A DNA stretch of 64,000 nt from Podospora pseudoanserina (Eukaryota; Ascomycota; Sordariomycetes; Sordariales; Podosporaceae): assembly GCF_035222485.1 (NCBI RefSeq), contig NC_085922.1:3115001-3179000 (forward strand), given 5' to 3'. Under the pieces are notes generated by a model. The model worked only from the letters and a program-made list of their open reading frames with translations, did not search any database and had not been told where the DNA came from. Shown here piece by piece: positions 1-11,753 of this stretch (position 1 is its first letter; every line of letters begins with the position of its first letter). The translations under genes and the position numbers were made by a program.

Positions 1-2829
1 TCTCCTCTCAACCTCTCTCGAGTCCCGTGTAGGACGCTGAGTCCCAGCTCCCATTTTCGATATCGAGCTAAAGTAGCTGTCTGCGTTCACTGGGGCAGGG
101 CTGGCAGTAGGTCCACCCCTCAACAATCCCATTGCCGTTGGCTCCCACCCGGGAGTTCCTGCTGGTGAGCCAGCCGTACTACGAGAAGGCCCAGAGTAGT
201 CACTTGGACTGGTGATACTGCCGGCCAACGAACCTCTAGTTGCGTCCTCGGCATACGCCAGTGAAGCGAGGGCAGTCGGGTCGGCAAGTGGTCTTCCATC
301 TGGACCCAGAGCGCCAAAGCCTGCGGTTTGTGGCCGCCTCTTTTGCAGCCCATTCAGCTCAATCTCGAGGTTCGTGTAGTGACGACACAAGGAGAAGGAT
401 GTGGCGAGATGGGGGGCGAGATGGTCGAGAGAGTGGCGAAAATTGGAAGGATACGGGATGATGGGGCTCAGAATCGATAGGATGGCGATTGGCGCGTGTT
501 TCTCCTTGGGAGGTCTTTCCGGTGAGGAATTGGGAATCGCAGAAGCATCCCCGGATCTGTTCCGCGAGGATATCTTCTGCTCCATAAGAGAAGGATCAAG
601 CTTGAAGGTCGGATTCGGTTTGGATAGGAGCACGTGCGTCAGGGGAATGTGCAGCACAGTCCATGAGTTATCCATCCCGATCGCTTCGGGCGGCCTTATG
701 TCCGTATAATCCACAGGAGCAGAGGCAGGATTGAAAGAGTCCTCGTCCACCATGGCGTCGGTGAAGAACGGGTTCTCATTAGGATCAGCCCGCACCGCAG
801 GCGAGGGGGCTGGGGACTGCGACCAGGGTGATGGTGGAGTTTGCTCATATTCCTCGTAGCGTGGGTTGGCTGCTTTTGGCCTGTCTTCATCCATCCGGGA
901 CCCAGCACCAGACCCCTTCTTGTCCAACCCGACTTTGGGAGCTCTGTTCACGGCTGGCGAGAAGGTGGTAGCGCTACTGAGAAGCGACGAAAGCTTGGAG
1001 GCAGAATCAGATCGAGGCCTTCTCCCAGATTTGCGGGTACCCTCGGGGGATTTTGGCCGGGCGGGTGTTTTGGGCTCTGGCACTTTGTACTCTGCTGACC
1101 CTGGAGCAAGATAGGGGTAATTCCTCGTGAGCGCTACAACCCGGCCACGCTCTAATACCCTCATTACCCCATTGTGATCGATCAACGGGTCGGCCTCGTA
1201 GTCAAGCGCTTGCAGGACATTCAAGATTTTGCCATTGCCCTTTCTCGGCGCTGTAATGGGCGCCTCCCAGCTTGGAATATCCTGTTGCTGTTGTTCCTCC
1301 AATGCATCGTGTTCCTCCAGAGCCTGCCGGTTCAGAGCAGTGGTGTTGTGGTCGTCAAGATCGTCATGAACTTCGAGTGTGGGAGCCGCATGACTTGTTT
1401 TGCTCCTAGAAAGAAAATGAGGTCGTCGAGAGGCAGCCTGGGGCGCTCGTTCGTTGGCCGCAGTGCGTGCTTCCTTTCTGTCCTCGTACGAAGTGTAGGA
1501 ATGCCTGCTTTGCAACTCCGGGCGGGCCGGCGGTTGCTGCTGTAGCGTCGGTGACTCTGGAGGATGGGAAAGGCCTTCGGAAAGATCGTCGACACTGCTC
1601 GGCATAAGACTCGACCCCTTGGCGAGATAACCCAGGCTTAAAACATCCTCCCTGTGAGCATTGTAAGTCGCCTTTTGGCCCCATGGAACGTTTTCAATAT
1701 CGGTTGAATCTGCTGGAACAGCCAGTGTGACCCTTTCAGCCTTGTACACATCAACCATGATCTGCACCACCGTGTTCCACCACGCATCCAGTCCCGGTTC
1801 CGCGGCAAGCATCAATGTTAGGTCATAAAGGTTAGGACTTGGGAACTCATACTGCTCTCCCGTAGACTGGGAATATCCTGGGGGCAGAAACGTGGTGGCC
1901 GACGCCGGGGTGGATGGGTTCGAAAGAAAGCTGTCCTGGCCTTTGAAGATATCAAAACCGTGCTGGGGACCTTTGGGCGGCACGGTTGGCGAGAGCGTCG
2001 TGAACGGCCGGTGTATCGATGGTGGTATCATACTTGGAGGAGCCATGCGAGGAAACGGATAGGAAGGCGTGCCGGCCACCGGGCCGGGTGTATATCCTCC
2101 TCGAACGGTATTACCGGACTCGGTAGACGATGTCAGGGTGACGTCTGAGCCGGACGAATGGAACATTGCCGGTGGTGAGATCTCCTCCTGAATAGGAGAG
2201 ACGCGAACGGGTCCAGGTATGGCGAGAGCCTCACCTCTCAAAGGAGCCTCTCGTCTCTCGATATGTCGAGCTAGATTTTCCCGGTACTCGTCCAACTTCC
2301 GCTGAGCGTCCCTCGGCTCCGCCTGACCACCGAGCTTTCCTGCCCTACCCTGCTTAGCCTGTGCAGGACCAATCTCATTTCTTGGCGTGGTGTCGTTATC
2401 GCGCGGCCTGGGTGGACTGGTTGGTGATACCCCTTGTTGTGTTTCGTCCACTCGGTCATATCTCTCCTTGAACTTTAACGCTTTGTTTCCCAGATTCTGA
2501 GAAAGCGGATCAGGGGTGGCAGATGGCTGGAACCCTCTGCTGCTCCCCAGATCCCCCGTCATTTGTTGTTGTAGTTTTGCAATCAGCGACACAGTCCCAC
2601 GCAAGATTGTACCACCATCACTATCGTCAGCTTCACTGGAATCAGCAACACCACTCCTGGTCACAGCAGTCTCTTCAGCAGCAGCGACACCCGTGATATC
2701 TGGTGGGATTGTCGTCGTAGTCGTTGTGGGAGGATTCAACCTTGTCCTCTTCAGCTCAGCCGCCTTCTTGGATCGTCGGGAGGCAGATTTTACCCTGGCT
2801 TGTCGTGGTTTGTGACCTCTCCTTCGCAT
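1..2829 (-). CDS. GAF-like signalling protein, N-terminal part only (cut by window edge)
   Basis: One minus-strand frame stays open from an ATG at 2829 to base 1, giving 943 codons with no stop, so the C-terminus lies outside the window. The first ~320 residues are basic and then low-complexity. A segment starting EFPSPNLYDL (about residue 325) and running to PWGQKATYN (about 390) looks like the first half of a GAF sensor domain. The second half, with APIAILSIL and LAPHLATSFSLC, lies at about 720-845. A disordered insert of some 330 residues separates them. GAF proteins of this size in fungi are often hybrid histidine kinases, whose kinase and receiver domains would lie further left, but none is visible here. 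The identity is therefore an inference; the coding status is well supported by the length of the open frame. Confidence 0.7.
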   Translation of the reverse strand, partial: MRRRGHKPRQARVKSASRRSKKAAELKRTRLNPPTTTTTTIPPDITGVAAAEETAVTRSGVADSSEADDSDGGTILRGTVSLIAKLQQQMTGDLGSSRGFQPSATPDPLSQNLGNKALKFKERYDRVDETQQGVSPTSPPRPRDNDTTPRNEIGPAQAKQGRAGKLGGQAEPRDAQRKLDEYRENLARHIERREAPLRGEALAIPGPVRVSPIQEEISPPAMFHSSGSDVTLTSSTESGNTVRGGYTPGPVAGTPSYPFPRMAPPSMIPPSIHRPFTTLSPTVPPKGPQHGFDIFKGQDSFLSNPSTPASATTFLPPGYSQSTGEQYEFPSPNLYDLTLMLAAEPGLDAWWNTVVQIMVDVYKAERVTLAVPADSTDIENVPWGQKATYNAHREDVLSLGYLAKGSSLMPSSVDDLSEGLSHPPESPTLQQQPPARPELQSRHSYTSYEDRKEARTAANERAPQAASRRPHFLSRSKTSHAAPTLEVHDDLDDHNTTALNRQALEEHDALEEQQQQDIPSWEAPITAPRKGNGKILNVLQALDYEADPLIDHNGVMRVLERGRVVALTRNYPYLAPGSAEYKVPEPKTPARPKSPEGTRKSGRRPRSDSASKLSSLLSSATTFSPAVNRAPKVGLDKKGSGAGSRMDEDRPKAANPRYEEYEQTPPSPWSQSPAPSPAVRADPNENPFFTDAMVDEDSFNPASAPVDYTDIRPPEAIGMDNSWTVLHIPLTHVLLSKPNPTFKLDPSLMEQKISSRNRSGDASAIPNSSPERPPKEKHAPIAILSILSPIIPYPSNFRHSLDHLAPHLATSFSLCRHYTNLEIELNGLQKRRPQTAGFGALGPDGRPLADPTALASLAYAEDATRGSLAGSITSPSDYSGPSRSTAGSPAGTPGWEPTAMGLLRGGPTASPAPVNADSYFSSISKMGAGTQRPTRDSREVERR

Positions 2830-3179
2830 TCCCTCATTCAGGCTGATGATGCGGTTGTCTCCTGGGAGCTAAAAAATCCCAGCAGTGACGTCGACGGTAG
2901 TATAGGCGGCCGCGCAGGCTCGGGTCGGCAGTCGTGCATGCATCCGCTGTGGGAGCCCTCGACGAGATAAAAGAGCAACCTTTCTTTCTCCTCCCCTAGC
3001 ACATCAAAAACATGAGACAAAAATGGGCCACAAGTGAAGTCAAAGCAATGGCTGGGCTGCGCGTGATGATGAATGGGTCTGAGCAGAGGCTGAAACGGGC
3101 GGCGGTTGTCCTGGTCTGGTCTGTCTGGGGAATTAGACTAGCAAAAACCTTGGAAGGGGGGATCGTGGTGTCGGGTGCG

Positions 3180-3221
3180 AGAGAGAGAGAGAGAGAGTGT
3201 GTGTGTGTGTGTTGTGTGTGT
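3180..3221. repeat. (GA)n followed by (GT)n microsatellite
   Basis: A run of GA repeats passes directly into GT repeats, seen directly in the sequence. It lies in the leader or promoter region of the left-edge gene. Confidence 0.9.
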
Positions 3222-3235
3222 GATGGATGACTGAG

Positions 3236-3265
3236 TTTGGTTTGGTTTGGTTTGGTTTGGTTTGG
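3236..3265. repeat. (TTTGG)6 pentanucleotide repeat
   Basis: Six perfect TTTGG units follow the GA/GT tract. No function can be assigned. Confidence 0.9.
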
Positions 3266-5470
3266 TGTGTGCGTGTGCGTAGAGGTGGGTGGAATTCGAA
3301 ATTGGGAATCAGGAAGCGCGCGTCGCCCGGTGGGTGGGTTTAGAAGTTGGCAGCAAACACCCCAGTGGCCCGAAAAGGGACTATGACGTTATGCTGCTGG
3401 TCAAGGCGGCGGCGACATGCGAGACGACGCGAACCCTTGCGAGACGCCCTGACTGCCGGGACTGACAGATTGATGACCTCTCCGAATACAGATTACACTA
3501 CGTATCTTACCGATAACTACACTTGCCCGTTGGATACGAACTGAGTGGCTCTGGCTTTTCTCTCAACAACTGATGCCTTTTCACAAGATATGGAGGCAGT
3601 GAGTGGGAGCATTGGGTCGGGTTGCACATCACATTTATTAAAGCTGGCCGGTGGGTAACAGGGCCCTCGCAGGGAGGATGGCGCTTCGTGCCTTGCTTTC
3701 ACTTGCTCGGTGCCCACTGCCCATGTCGCTTCCTCGGCCAGGTGTCCGCTGCCGCCGTGGTTGTATATGGGGGTCCTCTTCCCCCCCCCCCTCCCCCCCA
3801 ACCCCTCTCTCCCCTCCCATCCGATGGACGGGATGCCAGATTGACTCGATCAGGGTCCAATAATGCATTGACAAGACGTGGCTGACGGGTCCTATACAAT
3901 GAGCTGGCCAGACTACTGGGACCAATCTGACAAAGTGAGGCCATTTCGGACTTCCACGGGCCTCCAGAGGCTGCAAGAAATACGCGCACTCGGGGATGCG
4001 ATTGGACAGGTGTCGAGGTCGATGATGTCGCTTCCAGTGGAATTTGGCATTTCAGCTGGCATTTTCTGGGGAAACTAGGACGAACGCAGCAGCAAGCATA
4101 GCACAACAGCACAACAGCGCACAGCAAAGGGTACAGCACACATTACTCCGTACACCACAGCAAACGGCACAAGTCACTCTTACAGGAAGGAAGGAAGGCT
4201 TCTGCAGAATGCAGTTCCGTCCCGTCGGCGACCATGGTTTGCTCCCCGATCCTACGCAGTACAAAGTACGCAGTTACGCACCCCACCTCGCATGCCCCCT
4301 CCCTCAATCTCACCACTACGTACCAGCCTCCCACCGCCTCGAGTCAATATCCCGGAGCTTCCATATTGGGCCGACTCCCCGGCTCTCACAAGCTTTAAAA
4401 AGGTACAAAAGATCGACTGAACTATGCAAGGAATTATCGAACCAAATCGCGATCGCAATCGTCGATGGTGCTTGACAAGTGGCGGCACGGACGGTTATGA
4501 CCGAGTGACCCAAACCCCAAAATCCCCCGGTCCCGTACCTTCTCCAAGATGGGAAATTTTCTTTTGGGCTGATTTTGATCCCGCTGATGACCCATGGAAG
4601 ATTTCCATATCGGATCCCCCAGTGGAACATTACGTCAACGGCGCCAGGGATAACCGATGAGAGGGCGGGGCAACCATGCGCTGCAAGGGCACGGCCGGCC
4701 TGATTCGTCGGTTTGGGTACAAGCCTCACACCGTGCTGAGACACGTCTTTCGCACAGTCCTGCAGTTGTGCCTGACCACCTCTCACTTTTTTTTATATTT
4801 CAGAAAACCTCGCTGCCTCGTTCGCAGGGAAATCGGCAGCCCGGCAGCCTCAGCGGGCGTTTTGATCCGGGAGATTTCTTGGCCATCTCCCGATCGATTG
4901 GAGCCACCGATCTGATGACCGACGTCGGGGAATGCTTACATAGTGACGGGTGGTGGTGTGAGGTGGTGGTGGTGAAGAATATTGCAATATATCAACACAG
5001 CCTCACGTGGACGGGACCATGATCCGACAATTCGTCATCATCATATCCATGCCGAACCACGGAGACCTGCGTCGAAAACCTCTAATGAACCAGCATGTCT
5101 CGTACTGGTGAGGTTGTGATTAAAAAAGTGTCTCATTCAAAATAAAAACTAGCAAAATCCATCGGTCATTTTCCTGGCCAGTGGGGGCCAAGACCCGTTG
5201 GTGCTGCGCTGCACTATCTACCGGCCGGACTTGAGCCGGATAATTCTAACGGAGCCGGAGGTGTGGGTCGACTTTCTAGCAGCGCCCGCAGCCGATAGGC
5301 CCCACTATTTTCGGAACCATATTTTACGCTTCTATTGGTCACGTCATTTCCATGCTGCCCCACTGAATCTGCGAGGCTGCTGCGGGTTCCTGAACTTCTC
5401 AAGTAACCTTCGACAGCCTCGCCGTCCCATCTCCAACTGCTCAACATACAAATTTATCACGAACCCCACG

Positions 5471-7052
5471 ATGGCCGACTCCGACGACGAATATGTCGGG
5501 GACCTCTCTGGTGACGATGCCGGAGTCGACAGCGTCTACGGTACACGATCGAAAGATGGCGGAAAAGGAAAAGGTGGCCAGAAGGGCAAGGGAACCCGCA
5601 AAGCAGCTTGGGAAGAAGTCCACCGAGCCTGGGACGAGGTTGCCATTGCCGAAGATGGCAGCATCACAGTGGCCGAGTTGATCGAGGCCGAGAAACGCCG
5701 GCGGTTGATGCGGGATACCACACCGATCCAACGTGGAATAATACGGCACATGGTGTTGGTGTTGGACATGAGCATCGCAATGGCAGAGAAGGACCTGCTT
5801 CCGAACCGCTTCGCCCTCACCTTCTCCTACGCTATGGAATTTGTGAACACATTCTTTCAGCAGAATCCAATCAGTCAGCTGGGGATCATCGGGATGCGCG
5901 ATGGTATTGCCGTCAGGATCAGCGACATGAGTGGGAACCCAGTCGAGCACATTGAGAAGCTGAGGCAGTGGGCGCTTAAGGACCCTATTGGGAACCCAAG
6001 TCTTCAAAATGCCCTCGAAATGTGTCGAGGTCATTTATAGTAAACTGCCTCCCCCCCCTACCTCTTTGTCTGGTTTATGACAACCACAGCTGACCATTCA
6101 TTCCCTTCCTCACAGCCACACCCCCTCCCACGGCACCCGCGAAGTCCTCATCATATACGGCGCCCTCCTCTCCTCGGACCCAGGCGACATCTCCGACACC
6201 ATCACCTCCCTCATCGCCGACCGCATCCGCGTCTCCATCATCGGCCTCGCCGCCCAGGTAGCCATCTGCGCCGAGCTCTGCGCCCGCACAAACGACAACG
6301 ACGACTCCCAATACCGCATCGCCCTCCACGAGCAGCACTTTCGCGAGCTCTTCCTCGCCGCCACGACACCCCCCGTCACCCACGAGGCAGAGCAATCAAA
6401 CGCCTCCCTCCTCATGATGGGCTTCCCCTCCCGCTCCCTCGCATCAAAAGATTTTGTTTCCCTCTGCGCCTGCCACAACAAACCAACAAGAGAAGGGTAC
6501 ACCTGCACGAGGTGTAGAATCAAAGTCTGCCGGTTACCCGCGTCTTGTCCCGTTTGCGGGCTGACGCTGATATTGTCGATTCACCTGGCGAGATCGTATC
6601 ACCACCTTTTTCCCCTCAAATCATGGGTGGCGGTTCCGTGGACAGAAGCAAAGAAGTCGGTGGCGTGTTTTTCCTGTCAGACGCCCTTCCCGCCTGTCCC
6701 GAAGGCTGCGCCGCCAAAGATCAAGTTGAAGGTGAAGGAGTCTTCCGGTGTTGGGGGGCAGACAGCAGCCAATATCGCCAAGGCAAAAGGCAGAGGGGAG
6801 GTGCCTGCAAAGACGAATACTGTAACGGCACCGACGCCAGGGTTGTTGCCAGAGGCGATCAAGGCCGGGGTGAGCGAGAGCGGGAGGTATAAATGTCCAG
6901 AGTGTGAGGAGCATTTTTGCATCGATTGCGATATTTATGCCCACGAGACGATTCATAACTGTCCGGGGTGTTTGGCGAGGCTGGTGAAGAGTCAGCAGCA
7001 ACAACAGGAGGAAGTAGTAGGGGCAGGGGAGGCGATGGAGGTGGATTCATGA
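5471..7052 (+). CDS. ssl1: TFIIH core subunit Ssl1 (p44)
   Basis: Ssl1/p44 is a core subunit of TFIIH, used in Pol II initiation and nucleotide excision repair; it activates the XPD-type helicase. Exons are 5471-6039 and 6116-7052, giving 501 aa. The 76-nt intron has a GTAAAC donor and a CACAG acceptor, and splicing restores YHTPSHGTREVLI. A von Willebrand A fold spans about residues 90-270, with DMS as its D-x-S metal-site motif (VLVLDMSIAM). A cysteine-rich region begins with CACHNKP and CTRC at about 305-340. A C-terminal RING-like C4 finger (CPECEEHFCIDC, then CPGC) lies near 448-490. The start MADSDDEY begins the acidic N-terminus expected of fungal Ssl1; the frame runs upstream without another suitable ATG. 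Confidence 0.95.
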
Positions 7053-7457
7053 TTATTAACAGGACATTGAACTGAGAGCGTCGAACGGGCATAAATGGTA
7101 ATTAGCGATTTGTTTATATTGGTTTTGGAAACGGCGTATCTGGTGGTTATTGAAAACAGGACAACAAAGCTATGGGGTCGGGTTAGCGAGTGAAGATGGG
7201 AGTTTGGAGACTCATGCAGGGATCAAAAGCAGAGATACTAATCATCATGAACTGAAGTGAGAATGATAGGTATCTGATGCTCATGTGGTCATCGACAGGG
7301 TGATATATAACTCGCAAATATGTAACTTCCTCAACCATCCAGCCGACCGTAACTCCAACGCCATTCATCCATGCAAGGCGTTTTGCGCGCGTATGCATAT
7401 CAAGGCCAAAAATCAACCCTACCCAGAAAACGCCATTCTACAAGAGTATGCCCCCGT
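7053..7457. other. Convergent intergenic region
   Basis: This stretch lies between the 3' ends of ssl1 and vps20. It presumably holds both 3' UTRs; I see no coding or RNA feature. Confidence 0.7.
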
Positions 7458-8159
7458 TCAAGCAGCAACCGCCTCCCTCCTCTCAGCAACCGGTTTCTTG
7501 ACCCCCTCCTGCCTCTGCTCTCCAGCAGGCAACTCCGTCCCCGGCACATCAGGCAACTCCCCCTCCACCACCACCCTACTAGGAGTCTCCTCCTTCTTCT
7601 TCTTTGGTTCTCCCAACTCCCTCTCCAACGCAGCCAACTCCTCCTCCACCTCCTCCTCATCCTGGACACTGATCCTGCCCCCCAACATCTCGCTTACCTC
7701 CCTCTGGTACTCGACCTCCTCCGCCGTCTCCCCCATCAGTTTTTCCACCTTGTCGATCCCGCCCATCTCGGCGTGGATTTCTTTGAGGACTTTTGTCCCC
7801 TGCTGCAGCCCAAAGACGACGTCTTTTTGGATGAGTGCGAATTCTACAGAAGATACCAGTTTTTCTAGCTGCTCGAGTTGCTGGTCGGTTTTGGCGAGGA
7901 GGGATTCTTGGTATTTCTTTCGGCGGAGGGCGAGGAGGGCGCGGGGACGGTTGTTTTGGGCGAGGAGGGCGCGGGCGATTTCGGTTTCCCGGGAGGTGAG
8001 AAGGGTGATGCGGCGTTGGTATTGGTGGAGGCGGTCGCGTTGGAGTTTGAGGTCGTAGATTGCTCTGCGGGGAAGGGTTAGCGAGTAGATGCGGGAGTGC
8101 GAGGGGGTGGAGGGGACGTACTGGTCTTGGGCTGTTATCTTGCTCGAGTTGCCGCCCAT
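7458..8159 (-). CDS. vps20: ESCRT-III subunit Vps20 (CHMP6 family)
   Basis: Vps20 nucleates ESCRT-III assembly at endosomes during multivesicular-body sorting. Exons are 8122-8159 and 7458-8064, giving 214 aa, the usual size. The N-terminus MGGNSSK gives the N-myristoylation signal (glycine after Met) typical of Vps20/CHMP6. The basic, helical Snf7 core follows (QRDRLHQYQRR, RKKYQESLL, VEFALIQKDVVFGLQQG), then an acidic C-terminal part with EEVEYQREVSEML and a low-complexity tail. The 57-nt intron is a multiple of three and has no in-frame stop, so a naive frame reads through it. I removed it because its GTACGT donor, CTAAC branch site and CGCAG acceptor are good and because AQDQ-AIYDLK then matches the family. 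Confidence 0.93.
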   Translation of the reverse strand: MGGNSSKITAQDQYVPSTPSHSRIYSLTLPRRAIYDLKLQRDRLHQYQRRITLLTSRETEIARALLAQNNRPRALLALRRKKYQESLLAKTDQQLEQLEKLVSSVEFALIQKDVVFGLQQGTKVLKEIHAEMGGIDKVEKLMGETAEEVEYQREVSEMLGGRISVQDEEEVEEELAALERELGEPKKKKEETPSRVVVEGELPDVPGTELPAGEQRQEGVKKPVAERREAVAA

Positions 8160-8832
8160 TGTGTCTATTATGGAGGTGTGTGAGGGGGTTAGAAGAGGCT
8201 ATAGTGATGGCGGCAATTATAGGCGGAAAAGGGCTGCCCAGCAGCGATTGAAACTATCGAAGTGTGTTGTGCTCAAGAATCAAGAATGCGATACTAAACA
8301 ACGAATGCGGTTGCTTGGTTGCGTGCGCTCTGGAGGTGAGACGTCACTGGCGATTGCTTATCGGCGGCGATCAAGTCTGGGGTACAGAGGAGTCGGCTCT
8401 TGGCAGCGAGATGGCAGCTCGTGGAGGTAGGGATCGAGGTGCTTGAGACTACACTAACGTCTTGTCGCTATGTGTCAAAATTAGAAAGCGAGTTCAACAG
8501 CTTGTTTACAATAAACTAATGCCAAACATAGACGCGATGAGGTAAAGCTCAAATGTACATGGTGACTTTGCAGAGGAGGGAAGGCTTATCGATAACGTCG
8601 TCAACCCGTGTGGCTCAGGTGGGTCGCATGAGGGGCTACGTAATCTCGCTGGCCACCCCCCCCAAGAGCTCACATGCGACAGCATTCCAAGGGGTCAACT
8701 CCCCTGATTCTGGCAATTACAAGAAATTTGGCAGAAATAACTTCCTTGTTCCTCGTCAAGTCTCAGCAAGAACCGAAGTTTTGAAGGACGCTTCTCATCT
8801 TGAGATACACCCATTCGCTCACAACCGGAACC
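8160..8832. other. Divergent promoter region of vps20 and cue5
   Basis: This 673-bp region separates two divergent starts. No gene is seen. The leader of the right-hand gene is CT/AC-rich near its ATG. Confidence 0.7.
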
Positions 8833-10372
8833 ATGTCTGCTCCAACCGACGCTGTAAGTGATACGCCGCATTCTCCCAGGGACGGGAGCTTAAAAACGTC
8901 CATATCCATGAAACACTTACCCCGGGTGGCTTCATGCCTCCTTCTTTTCTCGTCTCTCCAAAAGCTTCTTCTAACTATCTACCCGTTCAAGAACAAGGTC
9001 CCGCCACAACCGGAATCGCCCACCACCGCAAGACCACTCGAGATGGACGACGACGATATTCAAGAGGCCGGCATCATCAACAACGACGACAACACCACCA
9101 CCACCACCAGAAATGTCACCACCACTTCAGCCTCAGCAGCCTCCCCCGTCGGCGAGGTCCCTCCCCCGCAGCCACCCCGGCCCGCCGTGAACGAGACGCA
9201 GCAGAACCAGCAGATGCTCAAGGAGGCCTTCCCCACCATCGACATGGCCGTCATCAAGGCGGTCCTGACAGCCAGCCGAGGGCAGATCGAGCCGGCGTTC
9301 AATGCACTCCTCGAAATGACGGACCCTGACGCCGTTGCCCAGAACGAGCAACCCCCTCCCCAGCCCCCGAGGCCCGTCGCTGCCGCTCACGGACCTACCA
9401 CCACGGCCCAGGAACAGCTCGAGGCAGATGAGAGATATGCCCGGCAGCTGGCGGAGCACTTTGAGAATGTCGGTGCCTACGAGGCCAGGACGGCGAACAG
9501 AGGGGGTGAGAGAGGTGGCAACCCCGGTCGGGGCGGGGGTCCGGTGCCCCGCGGAAGGCAGCAGACTGGTCTGCGCCCAAGCCAGGATGAGCGGGAGCAT
9601 AGTTTTCTTGATGACGATCTTCCCGTCATCAAGGAGCAGTTGAAGAAGGGGTTTTTGGAGACGCAGACCAAGGTCAACACGTGGTTTACGGACTTCAAGA
9701 AGAAGATTGATGAGCATTTTGATGAGCAGGAGGAGGAGCGCCGGCGGGCGGAGGGGAGCGCCGGCAGCAGCAGCAATCCGCTTGCCGGGGGGAGGCCCAC
9801 TAGGGATCAGAACCAGACGCGGAGGAGTGCAGATTATGATCGGTATGATGCTGATCCAGAGCTGTTGAGTGATGATTTTGCGGGGATGAAGTTTCACAGC
9901 GATGGCAGTAAGTTTATTCTACGGGATTAATCGTGGTCTTGCAATGAGGACACTGACGCATGCTACAGCCCCTGTTCAGAACCAGAGACAGTTTGGCAGC
10001 AACGCCAATGTGTTCAGACCACCCCCGCCTTCCAAGTCGCCCCGGTCTCATGAGGGCAGGAAAGTGGCATTTAGTGACAAGGTGGAGGACATTGACGCTT
10101 ACAATGCCTCCCCCAAGGTGAAGGCCCAGGATGCGGCGGCGGCACCGGGTGGGAGCAAGCCGAGCAAGTGGCAGCCTCTCTCTGCTGTTGAGCCTAACCC
10201 GATTGTGGACAATGACCCCTTTAGTCTAGGGGATAGCGAAGACGAGAGGGAGGTCAAGGACAAGAAGGAGATTAAGCTGGAGGATAGTGAAAGGCTGAGA
10301 CAGGCGACGGCTGATGCCATGGCTGACAGTCTGGTGGATGATAAGACCAAGGCTGGGAGCGGGAGCAAATAG
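8833..10372 (+). CDS. cue5: CUE-domain ubiquitin-binding protein, Cue5-like
   Basis: Cue5/Tollip proteins link ubiquitinated cargo to autophagy. The exons are 8833-8853, then 8992 (or 8998) to 9907, then 9969-10372, giving about 446 aa. The first exon codes only MSAPTDA before a GTAAGT donor. Two in-frame acceptors six bases apart (after TTCAAG or AACAAG) cannot be told apart. A CUE domain lies near residues 80-120: QMLKEAFPTIDMAVIKAVL, followed by RGQIEPAFNALLEM, with the expected FP and LL positions. The rest is proline-rich, acidic and coiled; the tail has PFSLGDSEDE. PPQPPRP repeats flank the CUE domain. The second intron (9908-9968) has a GTAAGT donor and a CTACAG acceptor. Assignment to Cue5 rests on CUE position and overall layout. 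Confidence 0.85.
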
Positions 10373-10540
10373 GTGTACGGAGTAGGGATGATTAGGTAGT
10401 TTGGAGTTGGGAAGTTGGGAAGTTTAATTTTCATGTCATTCTAAGTCTTGGCTACAACAGCTCATCGTGTCAACATTGTTCTCTGTACTGAATGTACGGT
10501 ATGGTAATTCAATACCTGCCAAAATGCTTCAACAAGCATT

Positions 10541-10581
10541 GCCCCTCGTTTTGACATGCCCCTCGTTTTGACATGCCCCTC
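10541..10581. repeat. 17-bp tandem repeat, 2.4 copies
   Basis: The unit GCCCCTCGTTTTGACAT occurs twice without mismatch, followed by GCCCCTC. It lies 170 bp after the cue5 stop. It has too few copies and no spacers, so it is not a CRISPR-like array. Confidence 0.9.
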
Positions 10582-11753
10582 ACCTGCAGGTTTGCCCCCG
10601 CACTCGACTGGAGCTGTTTCCACGCGAGCTTTCCCTTGCCCATTTTTTGTTGCATCAGCCTTGCAACGACAAACGGATGCAAGCACATGGCGAGATGGAA
10701 GCTTCTCATTGGTTCGTGCTGGAGGTTCCTTGAACATGAAGAGTTACCTTGGAGTGGTGACCACGCACGCGAGAGGATTTTTTTTTCTTCAGAGAATCGG
10801 AGAGATCATATGACAAGAGAGGTGGAAGGCCAGTTTGGGAATGCCGTTGTTGTCTCGGACATCTCGTATCAGACGGAGCTCCAGGTTCATCTTCCGATGG
10901 CAGCTATGACAGCTCAGCTTTGCAGCTCTGTATCTTCTCTCTGAATATATGTATGTAGGTAGCTAGTTTATTTATATGGTCTTATTAGTCAAAACATGGT
11001 CATCAGGGTCCCTGACTCGTGGGAGACAGTAGGAGAGGGTTTTGTGTACCTTATGCAACTGTCTGACGACCCAAGCCAACACCAAGACATTTGCCCGGGA
11101 CCCTGGGAACGGGAATGAGGGGAGAGGATAAGCCTTTGATCTGGTACTCGTTAGTAGACGATATGGAGGATTCCGCCTGTGGTTGTGGTTGTTGTTGTTG
11201 TTGTTGGACGATACCCGATCTGCCGGGGCGTGAAAGAGACGTGCTAGGCGGATATTGGCACCCCGATTCCAGGCCCCCGAAACCCCCTGTGACCGAGATC
11301 CGGCACGCCCACCCCCCCCCCTAATAACCGATTGACGGCCCGCCCGTTCTTAACTACAACTACACTTTGTCTTTCTTCCTCCCACCTCAACCTGCTGTGG
11401 TACCTAGTAACCAGCAGCCAAAACCCAAACTTGGCAAAACTTTATCTTCGTCACAGGGACCATAAACCGGGATTTTAGACTCAGCGAGACGAGACAGCAA
11501 AAAACTTTGCAGAAAAGGAAAAGAGTCTTTATATCAGACTGGTCCATCCCACCACAAATACTGGGAGCCCAGCCAGTCCGCCGCCCAACGTCTTTCTCAG
11601 CTGCTATTACTGCCTAGGTAGGTTATCAAAAACGACACCACCACTCACACCCCCGGCCCACCATCCACCCCTTGTCCACACCAACACCGGATCTTATTCC
11701 CCATATCGTTGTTTAGACGAGCAACCACTGCTCACTTTTGTTTTTTCTGAGAC

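Larger units (their letters stand above)
2830..5470. other. Divergent intergenic region, no gene seen
   Basis: This 2.6-kb stretch separates the divergent GAF-like gene and ssl1. It holds a GA/GT dinucleotide tract, a TTTGG pentamer array, C-runs near 3781-3800, and a CACGTG at about 5005. Short open frames here look random and none resembles a known family. Confidence 0.7.

Noticed and set aside
10541-10581. Tandem repeat considered as a CRISPR-like array
   Set aside because: Only 2.4 abutting copies without spacers, and the genome is a fungus.
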